This document shows positions 10,391 through 22,640 of a stretch of DNA of 64,000 bases, in pieces. This DNA comes from Hygrocybe punicea (Eukaryota > Basidiomycota > Agaricomycetes > Agaricales > Hygrophoraceae): NCBI GenBank assembly GCA_963556145.1, contig OY744471.1, positions 4,519,590-4,583,589 on the forward strand. The letters are read 5' to 3'. A program made the translations under genes and the position numbers. Numbering within the stretch: the first letter of the stretch is position 1; the number at the start of each line of letters is the position of its first letter. The notes beneath the pieces were generated by a model that searched no databases, was not told the DNA's origin, and was given only the letters and a program-made list of their open reading frames with translations.

Positions 10391-10749
10391 CTTTTCCCAA
10401 CACCTTTATCAGGGAAGTTCACCCCCAATCTTGCACATAGGATTCTGTTGACATGCTCCCGAAGCCGTCGGTGACTGAGGGGAAAGCCTCGTGAAGCACA
10501 CTTGATACAGAAATTGATCACTAGATCGACTTCACTTTCCAATAGCCAACCCTTGGATGCATTGGATTGACTCTTTGTTTTTTCCCCTGCAGCTAGTCTT
10601 GACAGTGTTGTACGGTCCAGTTTCACATAATTCCCCTTCTCCTCAAAATGAGCCTGTTCTGTCTCTTTGCACACTGTCCTCAAGCCCTTTCTCTTTTCCC
10701 CCTCTGGCCTTTTGAGTTCTTTGAGATATAATGCAACAGCCTGTGCCAT
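10391..10749 (-). pseudogene. pogo-like transposase, N-terminal DNA-binding part
   Basis: Minus-strand frame from ATG at 10749 (MAQAVALYLKELKRPEG) through TTLSRLAAGEKT (HTH-psq) and RGFPLSHRRLREHVNRIL (CENP-B-type HTH) to FPDKGVGKRW at the Ty3 insertion site. It continues in frame with TNWFVEKH at 567 once the insertion is removed. This is the DNA-binding half of the transposase whose catalytic half is at 1-567. Confidence 0.85.
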
Positions 10750-11230
10750 CAAGGTGTCTTTTCATCTTGTTCTTTTTTGGTGTCAGATTTGCTACAGCCC
10801 ACCATGTTGAAGATAAAAATGAAAATAAAAGTTGTGACACTGATATTCGACCACATTTGGACAGCGTGACATTCCAGCTGAAAGCGGTCATAAATTTGTT
10901 TCTTGAGACATTTACACCTTGAACACAATGAAATAATATTGAAGGACAATTGTCAGACCTCTGAAATGTGGCTTAACATTGCTTAATCATGATTCATCAA
11001 AGTCTGAGGGGACATTCTGCATGCTGCAAAAAATTTAGACTAAGTGTCTCATTGACCCATTGAAGACTGTAGTAGATGACTTACAGTCTATATTATGACA
11101 TAGATAATGTATTTACTTTATTCTGGTCACTCTGGACTGTCCCTGTTATGACGCAGGTCTGGCATTGATATGGAATTGCTATGGTGAGCCATGTTGGATG
11201 CTTGGGCTCCACTGAGTACCGCGGGGAACT
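10750..11230. other. Gene-free stretch 5' of the pogo-like transposase
   Basis: No convincing coding signal and no terminal inverted repeat found. Short frames here lack recognisable domains. Confidence 0.4.
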
Positions 11231-12724
11231 GTGGAGCTGCTCAGAGGCAATAAAACTTCAGCAGAGAGGTTGGAAACACACAACAAGGTCCATATCCCCA
11301 CAATATACTCCGAAGACAATTTCAATGTTCCTGCCATCCGCCGCCATAGGGCTCCCACCAACTTGAATGGCCCTCGTCCTGGTGGTACAGCTGCCTACCT
11401 GCTTGGCCTTGCACCCATGCCTCCCCCAGACCCACGAGATATCGCTGTTGCCAGATTTTATGCACAGATGGACAATTCTGGTGCAGAGATTGTTGACAAT
11501 GACTTAGGCGAAGAATATCACCACGAGAAAGGCATCAGTAAGGTTATATCTTCTAGATAATAAAGGAGTTATTCACCATTCTTCAGCACATGTTGATGTT
11601 CAGATCCCACTCCCACCCAAGGTGCCAGGTGGTGTGATATCAACTCGCCTTGTCTCCTTTGAGAGGGATATCATCTCTGAAGATTTTTTCGATTGAGTCT
11701 GTGCATATGCTGGGATTGCATGCCCTGAGGCCCAACTCAGATACAAGTGGAGCTTTGAGCGATGCAATGACCCCCTGCATCGATTGTTAACATTCAAGGA
11801 CCAACAAGAAGCTTTTGACAAGGCTGTGGCGCTCTCCAGCTCAAAACAACGGAAGAAAGATGTTATAATGGAGATTGTCAACCTTATATGCGATCAATCT
11901 TGTTGTACGACTCACTGTCTAATGTTTTTTCTGATTAGAATCCCCTTGTTGTCAACAAGAAGCAGAGCAAGAAGCAAAAACAACAAGAAGCCGAGAAGGA
12001 AGGGGACTCCCCTGCAGCTGACGAGCTCAAGGAATTCAAAGGATGCTTACTGTGCCATGAGCACAGTCGTGGGAAGGAAAACCATTGGTGCTATGTCAGT
12101 GCCACCAAGGCCGGTGAACATATCCCACTCTTGATTGAGCACTTGAGCCTCTGGGCCAGGAAGATTGTGAGTGTTTCCCTGATGACGCCAACATCAATAA
12201 TACCCACAATGTGTCTAAAGCATGAGAACGAGGCTGACTATGTTGCTCCACCCAACTGCTTGAACTTTGACCACCTCCAGAAGAAGGCACACAAGGAAGA
12301 CAAGAAAACCACCTCTGTTCCCCTGATTCACATTCATATTCCTGACAGACTGCCCTTCCAATCTGTCATCAATTTTCCAAATGTTGCTGGTAGCGAGGGC
12401 GGTGACACTGAGCCTGACAGTGATTATGAAAATTCACTCACCATCTTGGATGTTCTCAATGCCATCCATGGAGAGTTTCCAAAGGTCAACATCCTCCAAT
12501 ACAAAGAAGCCCTGACACTACAAGGCATCATTTATGCAAGCAGAATCCTCGACTTCAACAAGCAATTCTATGTTGACATTGTCAAGATGGCGCCCAGTGC
12601 CATTGGTTTTCTAATTCACAAGGCGAAGAGAATGGCAAAGGAAAGGCGGTCAGCAGCAAAGGGAAAGAAGAAAGCTGCCATTGTTCAGACTGGAGATGAA
12701 GAGAACATCGCATTGGAAGGATAG
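11231..12724 (+). pseudogene. Decayed accessory gene with Cys/His cluster and SAM-like C terminus (unknown function)
   Basis: Pieces that join through plausible introns: 11231-11537 (contains NLNGPRPGGTAAYLLGLAP), intron 11538-11586, 11587 to about 11895 (VQIPLPPKVPGGVISTRLV...LRYKWSFERCNDPLHRLLTF), a degenerate intron to about 11939, then a Cys/His segment (FKGCLLCHEHSRGKENHWCY) with IEHLSLWARKI, an intron starting GTGAGT (about 12167) and ending before HENEADYVAPPNCLNFDHLQ, and the C terminus to 12724. The last about 75 residues (TILDVLNAIHGEFPKVNILQY...) look like a SAM-type helical domain. One in-frame TGA (11694-11696) sits where Arg would fit. The general pattern is that of an Agaricomycete multi-copy family without assigned function. 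It converges on a Tc1-type transposase remnant, as in the complete element at 53141-56223. Confidence 0.55.
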
Positions 12725-12756
12725 AGTATCTGTGCAGAGAGGAGTTTGCAATCAAA

Positions 12757-13290
12757 TGGGTACTATCAAGGGAGTGCCATACCGGATTCCCTGAACAAAA
12801 AAATCATGTCGAGTTGCTCATACACCACAGGGAGCCCAGGCCATGTGACGGCGGCTAGTGATTCGATTACATGCTGATTCATCCACAAAAACCAGAGTTT
12901 CAGGGGGGTAATTTTCACCAATGAACTGCTGGTACATAGTCTGACATTCTTCGTTGCGTTCTAACCCAATCCGAGAGACCTAGAAACATTATTGAGTGCC
13001 TTTTTCAGCCAAAACACAGACATACCTTCTTCCGAGACCACCCTCTCCATCTGAGACTGTTGGCAATTGTTGCCTCACAAACCTGAATCCCACAAGCCAA
13101 ATTAAGGTGATCCTGCATCTCAGACAGGTACATATCCAGTGTTTGAGAGATAAGCCCTTCCAGGAACTGCATTGTGCAAGTGTCAGATTGGTATGAAAAT
13201 GTATTGCCAGCCCTTATGAGGAGATCAAGACTTGATAATTCTTGTGGGCGGCCATTTTGCAATGGGGTAATAGTTGTCTTTCCAGTCTGG
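12757..13290 (-). pseudogene. Tc1/mariner (IS630-like, DDE_3) transposase remnant
   Basis: On the minus strand: NGRPQELSSLD, an intron, FLEGLISQTLDMYLSEMQDHL, CEATIANSLRWRGWSRKKV, an intron (GTATGT...TTCTAG), then SRIGLERNEECQTMYQQF and VFVDESACNRITSRRHMAWAP, which holds the first catalytic Asp. A TGA at 12818-12820 replaces an expected Arg after PCGV, followed by recognisable DFFVQGIRYGTP. Homology then ends close to the stop of the convergent gene, so the C-terminal half is missing. Confidence 0.8.
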
Positions 13291-13503
13291 GCCCATAGTT
13301 ATAATATACAATGAACCATTGGGAAACTGATGCTGGTGGCTTGGGACATTTGACATGGTGTAAGAGATAGAGACATGCAGACAACAAGGTCTTTCTGGGA
13401 ACTGGTAATATGGCATTGGTTGCCCATGGTCAGTCGACTAACAATGTTGACTTGGTACTCCACCCTCGGCCTTATGTAGTATGTACATTTTAGGCTTAGT
13501 GCG

Positions 13504-14321
13504 TAGTGATGGTACAGTTTGGTTCTGAACCTGGGTTCGAACCTGAACCTACATGAACCGAACCTAAGTTCAGTTCAAGGTTCGGGATAATGCCTGAACC
13601 GAACCTTAGGTTCAGTTCAAGGTTCAGTCAAGGACAGAATCTTGTGAACCTGGTTCAAACTGGTTCGAACCTGAACCTAATCTTTCACATATTAGTCTAA
13701 TTTCTGCTGAGTAGAGACTTAGTTTTGGTCCAACTATTTACTGACTTGAAATTTCAGCACCATTAATAACAGAATCTAGATTAGTTAGAGTTTATATGGT
13801 TGCAATTAGTGCTTCTGTAACATGAATATTTGCAAACTTAAATATATTTTAAAATGTAAAGTTGAAATTCAGCCTAGGATGCCATGTTGTGTGATTCAGT
13901 TATACTGATTGCAAGTTAAAATACAGCAAAACATTTGCAATGACCATCTGAACAGTTGTCCAGGATATTTCATGCTTACTGTGCTTCAGCCACATCTAAC
14001 ACAAGATTCTATTGATTCATTCACAGTGAACATGGACACAGTACATGTAATTGAAGAGTCAAACCATTAGCACAACAACAATGTAGAGTGGTAGGAAATA
14101 AAGGAAAAATTTGGATTGAGAAAATTGATTAGCTAGTATACTTGTATTTTCGCAGGTTCAGTTCAGGTTCAGCCTGGCCTGAACCTGAACTGAACCTATC
14201 TGAACCTGAACCAAAGGTTCAGTTCAAGGTTCAGCATATGAGCTGAACCGAACCTCAGGTTCAGTTCAAGGTTCAGATTTTTTTGGCCTGAACCAAACCA
14301 AACCAAACCTGACCATCACTA
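13504..14321. mobile_element. Non-autonomous hAT-type element (818 bp)
   Basis: Ends TAGTGATGGT...ACCATCACTA, flanked by the exact 8-bp duplication TTAGTGCG (13496-13503 and 14322-14329). Both subterminal regions (about 13520-13670 and 14155-14300) carry many copies of GGTTCAG / CTGAACC in both orientations, as expected of transposase-binding repeats. The AT-rich middle codes for nothing recognisable. Confidence 0.9.
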
Positions 14322-14393
14322 TTAGTGCGTAGCTGAGGTGGAGCTGTCACACTTGTTCTGTGGCTGAAAATTTTCTATTGTTTTTAAAATAGC

Positions 14394-14930
14394 TCTAATA
14401 TGCAAATATCCAGTCACATTTAAAACTATTTGCATTCTTATCTTGCTTGTGAAAATATTGTAGAAAATATTGCAATCTAGATGCAGTATTCATACAGAAA
14501 ATAGTGCATACAGAAAAAATACAATTATTAGGCCTTTATTGTTTTCATTATTGTGTGCATGTATTCAGAAAAAAGACAAAGACCCAAATATTTAGGATTT
14601 CTGGCCAGATATCTGTGGATCTTATTGGCAGGCAGATCTTCAAGATATTTGGTCTCGAGATAATTCAGGCACAAGCCAGGTCCCAATTATCTGGAGACCA
14701 AATAGTCTAAAATTCTGCCCTCACAATAAAAGGCATAGATATCAGTCTAGAAATCCTAAATATTTGTTCATAATAAATAAAGGCCTAAATAATTGTAATA
14801 TCTATATGCACTATTTTCTGTATGAATACCACTTTTAGATAATATTATTTTCTGCAATATTTTCACAAGTGAGATAAGACCACAAATAGTTTCAAAATGT
14901 GACTGGGTATCTGTGTATTATTTGATCACA
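14394..14930. mobile_element. Foldback MITE-like inverted repeat
   Basis: The left arm, starting near CCAGTCACATTTAAAACTAT (about 14410), is matched imperfectly by the reverse complement of the right arm ending near 14905. The arms share CTTGTGAAAATATT, TCATACAGAAAATAGTGCA and AGGCCTTTATT in mirrored order. AT-rich, no gene. Confidence 0.7.
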
Positions 14931-16790
14931 AAAAATCCTCGTCTGTCTCCTGTGTCTCTGCCATCTCGATATCATCCATTACTATTATAGAAATGTAGGT
15001 AACATTCGATTGTTGTTGGAAGGTGACTGATTTCGACACCATCCAGATGCTGAGTGCTGACCCAGTTCTCCAAAAACATAAAGGTAAAGTCTTCATCAAA
15101 AAAGGTCTTTTTTCACCTTTTTGTGACTTTCCATAGGGTATAAATAATCAGAGAAACATTGATTACAACCACAAGTGGTAAGTAGACCCTGCTGTCGTAT
15201 TGCTGCAAAGACCCCAGAAAATAGTTTGAGCTCCAACAGCCTAAAATGACAACATGAACGCAACTTCAAAGAAGGGGTTCGCAACCCTATCTTTGGATTA
15301 AAACTATTTCTAGTAAATTGGCTGAGATCCTCAGCACTCAAATTCACCCGATGTATGCATCCCAGATCAAGTACAACCGTTTGCCTACTTGGAGTTGATT
15401 GCAAGTATTCATTTCCCCAGTGTGATCCAAGATCATCAAAACAATTTATTCAAATGAATCATTCGGTGACCCTTTTCAATGGAGATGAATGTGCAATTGG
15501 CCAGTGGGTCCTTGTAAAATCACATGTTGACAATGCCACCCCATGAGTTGCCTGTGTATGAGAGATCATCCAGGTGGTCAGCTCAACAAATGATGCATGG
15601 TCATAGCCAGATGCCGTGCTTTTGCAGGAAGGAAACATCTCTGGTTATTCAGGGACCTCACATATGCCTTGTGTTTCCCTGTCTACACAGTGGATGCTGA
15701 AACCAATGGTGGTTGCTTATTTGTCCAAATTATATCATCTAATTTACAAGCTCACATTTACCTTTTAGAAGAGCTCTTTACACTGAGGCAATGATTCCTA
15801 GCAGAATCCGATTGGATTTTTTGCCACTCAAGTTTCCTAATCCTCCCCTTTGAAAGTGATTCCAAGTCCTTTTTATTCCAATTGGAATTTGATTGGATTC
15901 CTAGGACTCATAGGAATCCAATGGAATTCCTATGAAGTCCAAGCTTTTTGATTATTATATATTACATTTTATCTACTCAATTTAATAATATATATATATA
16001 TACATATATATTGATGAGGCAGGATGCCCCAAAATCGATATGCGAGTTTTGTGGGTTTATATAGGTGTGTTTGGTGTACAAACCATTTGTGGAAACACGT
16101 CAAACATGTCAACAAAGTCATCACATGACTATCAACACCCAACATGACAACTTGCACAGTACAACCAATGCCCACCAACCCCATGAAGCTCATGAATCCA
16201 TGCTGACATCCACATCACGGCGACACCTGCCATGCCAATGCCCACAACACCAACACTCACAGCCATGTTCGGTAATGGCAGAAACCATGGACAGTAGTGG
16301 CAGTGGGGTGTGGTGAGCCCACCTCGCTGACCAGGTAAGTTTTTCATATTGTGTTCTGTCTTCTACTTGGTAACTAATGCCAACAGCCACATGCCTACCA
16401 ACACCCATGCCCACCAACACCCACACCCACAGTGGCAACCAGGGACTATAGCCACAAAGGACACAGTGGGGAGTGGTGCCCACCCCTGCTGCCTAGATAG
16501 GTTTTTCAGCAATACCAGTGGCAGCGCAAATGGCAGCTGTTACAGATCACTTCTGCAGCAGGTTCTAGAAGAAAGGATAAAGAGGGGACAAGAACAAGAA
16601 TAAACAATGATGTCCAAAAGAAGACAAAAGGCAAAGGGGAATGAGAAAGGAAGGTGTGGTAAAGTGGAATCGTCATGGTGGGCAACAGAGTTGGAATCAG
16701 AGTTGCAGAGTTGAAAAACGTAACAGTAGCGGCAAAAACCGCAATGGCAGCAGCAGCAATAAGGACAGCAGCAGCAATAGCAACAGCTTG
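14931..16790. other. Gene-poor stretch
   Basis: No convincing gene; the frames 15096-15404 (minus) and 15355-15546 (plus) show no known domain. A perfect 12-bp hairpin lies at 15892-15922 (loop 15904-15910). A TA microsatellite lies near 15986-16010. Two related GC-rich segments about 170 bp apart (about 16300 and 16470, GTGGGG...GGTGxGCCCACC) resemble segments near 62170 and 62470. Confidence 0.4.
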
Positions 16791-17150
16791 GTGAGTAATT
16801 GCCTCTCTCCCCTCCCTTCCTCCTCTTTCCCCCTCTCCTCCCTCTCTCCTTCCCCCTCATTTCTCCCCTCTCCTTCCCCCTTTCCCTCCTCTTTCCCCCC
16901 CCCTCTTTCCCTCCTTCCCCATCCCCCATTTGTTTCTCTCTTTCCCCCCATTTCCCTTCATTTCCCCCTCTTGCCCCCTTCCCTTCCCCCTTTCCCTTTC
17001 TTTCCCCTCCACTTCCTTCCCTTGCTCCCTCTTCCCTATCCCCTTCCCCCTCCCTCTTCCCCTACCTCCTTGTGGGCTCCACCACTCTCCCTTCCACTCT
17101 TCCCTTCCATTGCCTTCCATTTCCACTGCAGTTCCTTTCCCCTTTCCCCT
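16790..17150 (+). repeat. Polypyrimidine tract (CT-rich strand, about 350 nt)
   Basis: Almost purely C and T on the plus strand with irregular CCCTTCC and TTTCCCCC units. The long frames on both strands here are low-complexity shadows. Confidence 0.9.
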
Positions 17151-17740
17151 CTACATCTGTATTACAGTAATGTAGTTATTACATGTTGATAGTGCCTTAT
17201 TTTCTTTGTTTTCACATTTTGAAGATCAAGACAGTTTTGAGTGATTTTAGTAGTGAAGAGTCTCAAGATTTAGTTGGATTTAAATATTTGTGTCTGATGA
17301 GCATAAGCCAAAACAATCTTTATTGTAATGATTATCTTGTCCACTGTTATTTAAACCTACCCATTTTCCAGTATTAAGAAATCATTATATTGGGATTAAA
17401 CTGAACTTGTTACATACATGCATTTCTGACCTTGTCCCACTAACTCTGACCAACTCTGACCAACTCTCTGCTCCAGTTCTATTATGATTATTCTTGAATG
17501 CAGTTTTGGAACACAACAAAGAAAGATAAGTGATAAATGGAAGACATGTGGTTGGATTTTGAGGGTGAGCAGCCTGAAGCTTGCCAGGTGCCAGGGTCAC
17601 TTCAGGCAACTACTATCCTGGGATTCCTTAGTCAGAACATGTTAGTAGTGTTGTTTTAACTAAGAGACTCAAAATCTGTGGTCTTCCCTGGTCTTTTATC
17701 TGGAGTCCCATGGTCCTTGTCAGTGGGGAGAATGGGGGGA
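17151..17740. other. Gene-free stretch
   Basis: AT-rich sequence with no recognisable coding signal or repeat structure. Confidence 0.3.
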
Positions 17741-18080
17741 GCAATGTTTGCCCATGGGGAAATTTGTTTGGCCCATGGGCCTCCCATGGTCAAGTGATAT
17801 AATCATACCAAGGGACAATCAAGGCCTTCCAGTGTACTCCCATGGTACTGTTGTACACAACCATGGGTGACACATCTATTCCCATGGTCTCACAGATGCC
17901 CAGTGAATATACTCCCATAGTACTGTACCCCTGCACCATGTGTGCAGTATTCACCCCCATAGTCTCACATACGCTCAGGAAATGTACCACCATGGTGACA
18001 CATTTACTGCCATGGTAGTCTCCCCAAGACAGTGGGTGCCACATATTCCCCCATGGTCTTGCTCATGGGAATTGTAAGCC
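17741..18080. repeat. Degenerate CCCATGG-rich repeat
   Basis: About 340 nt with many copies of CCCATGG or near variants at irregular spacing, alternating with TCACA and ATTC segments. No coding sense. Confidence 0.6.
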
Positions 18081-18718
18081 CATGGTCTAGCATATTAGTT
18101 CCACACTTCAAATAATATCTTTCTGCCTCATCTTTCTATACTCTGTGCATGGTGCAGCATACCCCCTTCATTTGTCAGGCATTTCTCAGAGCCCCTGGTC
18201 ACACACACACAATCAGCATAATATTGTAACCTATCATTGGGTTACCACATGCCTTTTCAAACCTACTATCCATGCATCTTGTACATCCCTACCAATCCCC
18301 ATCATGCCCATCCAAATCCCTGTCATTGGACATCCTATACATGTCCACAATGTTGAATCAGGGCAAACACACACACAACCTAAAGAGGAGATAAGATGAT
18401 AATTAGATAAGATGTTCTTTTTTGCTTTGACTTGGATTCTTTTCCCTCTGAGCCAGAATGTTTCCTTTGTTACACATTTTTCTTTGTCCACATAGTATAT
18501 AGTTTCTACCCCATAGAGTAGGGACCTCAGCTGTGTTTAGCTTCCGCACTGAGGTCTGTTACCTGTCCATTCACATCTTTACCCTTCGCTGACTTTATAT
18601 AAATAACATACATTATCTAGGTAATGATAATACAAAGCTGCGTTTAGCTTCCGCACTGAGCATACATTATCTAGCGACCACAGGTTACGTATCCACTGTA
18701 CATTACACCACGTCTACC
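18081..18718. other. Region upstream of the copia gag, LTR not resolved
   Basis: The segment TTTAGCTTCCGCACTGAG occurs twice (about 18536 and 18642), as does CATACATTATCTAG (about 18608 and 18661). This may be the end of a 5' LTR, but no matching 3' LTR was seen after the element. Confidence 0.35.
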
Positions 18719-20085
18719 ATGAGCACCCTTCAAGAAATCTCCAACTTCCTCCCTTCTGATGTTCCCAAACTTGCCTCCAGTGGTCTTAACTGGGCAATTT
18801 TCGAGTTACCATTCTCAGCTGCTGTTAGAGCAAAGGGGCACTGGAGCCACCTCAATGGAAGTCACTCCAAACCCTTGCCCCTGGGCCCTCTGAATGACGG
18901 AACACAAGTGCTGGACTGCTGGGGACAAGTGGGAAAAGGATGAGGCTATGGCAAAAAATTTGCTCTTACAGAAGATACCTGACTCTGTGGCCATGAAGAT
19001 CCATTGCCATACAAACATTGCCGTTGCCTGGGAATCAATCATTGAGGAGTATACTCACTGGAGTGTCTTCGCTCAGACTGAACTGTGGGCAGCCTTCTTG
19101 GATTCCAAGTGGGCGATCCTGGATGACCTGTGGGTGAAACAGGAAGATTTAGCCTCACTGGATGTGGACATAGACAACAAAGATTACCATTCCACTATCA
19201 CTTCGTCCCTCCCTCCCCATCTCGCTAACTTTGCTTCCATGCAACTCACTGCGGCCAAGTTATACAGCTCCACCAGAACCATTGAACCTGACCTATTCAT
19301 CCAAGTCATCGCTAATGAATGGGACTACTACAGGACTCAACAGATGCGGATCAAGCGAGTAACAACCAGGTTGATGATGGATGGTGACAACAGCGCAATG
19401 GCCACAGCACCAGAGAAGAAATACAAAGGACAGAATCATTTCCTTGACAAGGATTGCTATAACTGTGGAGAACAGAGTCACATTAGCAGATACTGTCCAA
19501 AACCCAGAAAGGTGAAGGCCGGTGATAAGGCCAAGCCTTACAACATCCCTCTGTCTGCACACATCGAAGAATGCGATGGTGTGGACGACTCGGACACCAG
19601 TTCTGCATATGCCCATTCCAACTCATCATCAGACGAACAGCCCACATCCTCCTGCACTACAAGTTGTATTGATGACAGCCTGCCAGATCTCATAACAGTG
19701 ACTCCAGCGACGATGGCGAGGTTGATGGCACATCTGAATCACTCACTGTCAGCAGCTCAAACACGGGTGACAGCCAAACCGATCCTTTGGAGAGTATCTG
19801 GATCAACAATTTCTTCCCAAATCCAAACGATGACATGACTGCTGCTGATGCCACTGAGGAAGTTGACTGGAGTCGAGTGAGAGCCTTCCTTGATGAAAAA
19901 CAAAATGGCAATGCAGCTGCTGCTATTGATGACAAAAAAGCTGAACAAGGACCAAGGGTCAGCTTATTACACTCAGGATGCATGAAACACATCTCACCCT
20001 ATCGCGAGGACCTCACCAATTTGACCAGTGTTCCTCCCACTACCTTTCAGGCTGCCAACAAGCAAAATTTAGTGCTACCAAGGTA
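18719..20085 (+). pseudogene. copia gag and protease, frameshifted
   Basis: Begins MSTLQEISNFLPSDVPKL at 18719, shifts frame near 18890 and continues as a Gag with a CCHC knuckle, CYNCGEQSHISRYC (about 19455-19496). A second shift near 19790 leads to a protease-like segment, LLHSGCMKHISPYREDL, where intact copies carry DSGAS. A third shift near 20085 leads into the integrase frame. The protease Asp is therefore lost. Confidence 0.85.
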
Positions 20086-22640
20086 GGAGAACTCACCATC
20101 AATGTGCCCAACAGCATGGACACCATGAGCCTTCAACTTCATGAAGTGCTCTACTCCCCAGAAGTAGGCTATACCCTAATCTCCATAGCCAAGCTTGATG
20201 ATCTTAGCCATGACCTTCAATTTGCCCATGGTGCTTGTACGATCTGTGTGCTGGATGGGAACATTGTTGGATGTATCCCTAAAGACTCAAGCGGTCTCTA
20301 TAGACTTACTAGCAGAAACGGGTCAGCGTGCGCACTGAAAACCATTACCATTGACCAGCTCCATTGATGGATGGGACACATAGCTTCCGAGACTGCCAAG
20401 CGCATGGTAACAAGAGGCTTCATCACAGGCATACACCTTGATGGATCCGCCAATTCCACCACTTTCTGCAAATCCTGTATTTATGCGAAGGCCACACAAA
20501 AACCAGTTCCCAAGCTGAGGGAGGGCGAAAGAGTGAGTGAACTGGGTGGGGAGATTCATAGTCATGTATGGGGACCAGCCCCCATTGCTACACTCCATGG
20601 CCGCCGTTACTATGTCAGCTTCATTGATGATAAAACCCGACTCACTGGTATAACTCTAATGAGGAACAAGAGTGAGACTCTTCAGGCCTACAAGGAATTT
20701 GAGGCCCACCTCCTCATGCAGTTTGGGAAAAGCGTTGTAGCCTCCAACTCCAATTGAGGAGGAGAGTACACTAGCAAAGCATTTACTGTCCACCTGCAAA
20801 AAAATGGCACTCACCAGAAACTAAATGTCCATGATACCCCCCAACATGCTGGTGTCTCCGAGTGTTTCAATCGCACCCTCATCGAACATGTTTGCATGCT
20901 CCACACAAGTGGACTGCTGAGGTTGCTGTGGGGAGAGGCAGCTCATCTTGCCATATGGCTGATGAACCGAACACCAACTAGGCCCCTAAACGATATGACG
21001 CCTTTCCAGGCCACTACTGGTAACAAGCCAAACATTGCTGGAATTCATGAATGGGGGGGAAAGGTATGGGTCAGAGTCGAAAAGGGCAACAAACTTGGAG
21101 GCTGCATCTATCCTGGGTGATGGGAGGGTCTCAATGACAACAGCAAAGGTACAAGAGTCTATTGGCCTGACTCCAAAATGGTGTCAGTCGAGCATAATGT
21201 CTATACATGAAATGATCAGGTGCTGATGGAATGTCTTAAGGGGGAGGATTGGACTTTTGAGCAAGTAGAACCAGTGCTCCCAGATCCAAGTCACTCGCAA
21301 CCCCCGCCGGAAGAAATACTGCAAGACATACCTTTGACACTAGATGAACCAAAACCAGCTGATAACCCACAAATGAACGACCCCCTCATCTCTCCTAAGC
21401 TGCAAAAGAAGCTTATCAATTACTTGACTCCAGAAAACATCCTACCCAAAGGTTCCAAGCGCATCAGAAAACCAGGCCCACTCATCTCCAATTTAATAGC
21501 CGGAAAAGGACATACCTCGAGCAAACCCAGCGACCCACTCATTACCACTGGCATCCAACTCCCATCTACAGAGCCTGAACCTGCATCAAATAGTGAGAAA
21601 ATGGATGACAAATGGACTTTGGCAGCAGCAAATCAGAACTCAAACAAATACCTATTAGCACTGGAAATGGCAGATTCAGAGGCCATTGAACCATGAACAT
21701 TGAGTGAAGCCAAGAATAGGTGCCCTGATTGGTTACTATGGGAAAAGGGTATACATGAGGAGCTGGAGACACTTTGCCAAGCTGGCACTTGGGAGCTAGT
21801 AGACAAACCCGATGGAGCCAATGTTGTCGGATCCAAATGGGTGTTTCGTGCAAAAAAGGATGCCGCTGGCAACACCATCCAGCACAAGGCATGCTTAGTC
21901 ACCCAGGGATTCTCACAAGTATCTGGAGTCGATTACTTTGATACATTCACACCTGTTGCCAAACTCAAGTCACTCCACACGTTCCTAGCCATGGGCGCAC
22001 AACTAAACCTCACGATGCATCAGATAGACATAAAGGGAGCTTACCTAAATGGCAAACTTACCAAAGACAAGGTTATCTATATGAAACAACCACCAGGGTA
22101 TCATACCCCAGATTCCACCAGGAAGGTCTGTCCCCTTCGAAAGACATTGTACATTCTGAAGCAGAGTGGCCGGCGTTGGTACCCAAGACTTGTCTTTATT
22201 CTCGTCAATAACCTGGGCTTTAGGTGATGTGAGGTTGATCAAGCCATTTTTATACTCAAAGCAAATGGTGAACTCACCATAATAGCAGTTCACATCGACG
22301 ACTGCACCATCGCTGCAACCAACCTCACACTTGTTGAAAGCGTGAAAGCCAGCATATGAAAGTTCATGGAAGTCAGCAATTTAGGGGAGTTACATTGGCT
22401 ATTGGGAATAGAGGTTCGTTGCGATCGAGAAACTGGATCAATCCAAATTTCTCAATGCTTGTATATCAATTCCATCATACAACAATTCAACCTTGAAGAC
22501 TGCAAACCAGTATCAACACCAATGGAAACAAATGTCAAACTCACCACATCCCAATCACCAACCACAGCCCAAGAATTTGCCATCATGTGAGACGTACCAT
22601 ATCTTGAAGCCATCAGATCGCTTATGTGGGCATGCCTTGG
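20086..22640 (+). pseudogene. copia integrase and reverse transcriptase with eight in-frame TGA
   Basis: One frame runs through the whole segment. Integrase zinc-binding region: WMGHIASE...FCKSCIYAKA; core pieces: ELGGEIHSHVWGPAP and GGEYTSKAF. RT: TWELVDKPDGANVVGSKWVF, VAKLKSLHTF, MHQIDIKGAYLNG, VHIDDCTIAA (YVDD position) and NLGELHWLLGIEV. TGA codons at 20365, 20755, 21118, 21208, 21694, 22225, 22357 and 22588 each sit where Arg is usual (for example LH*WMGH, SN*GGEY, FR*CEVDQ, IM*DVPYLEA). There is no TAA, TAG or frameshift in this stretch. Confidence 0.92.

Noticed and set aside
16641..17189. Pro/Ser/Phe- and Gly/Glu/Lys-rich frames around 16540-17190
   Set aside because: Produced by the polypyrimidine tract on both strands.
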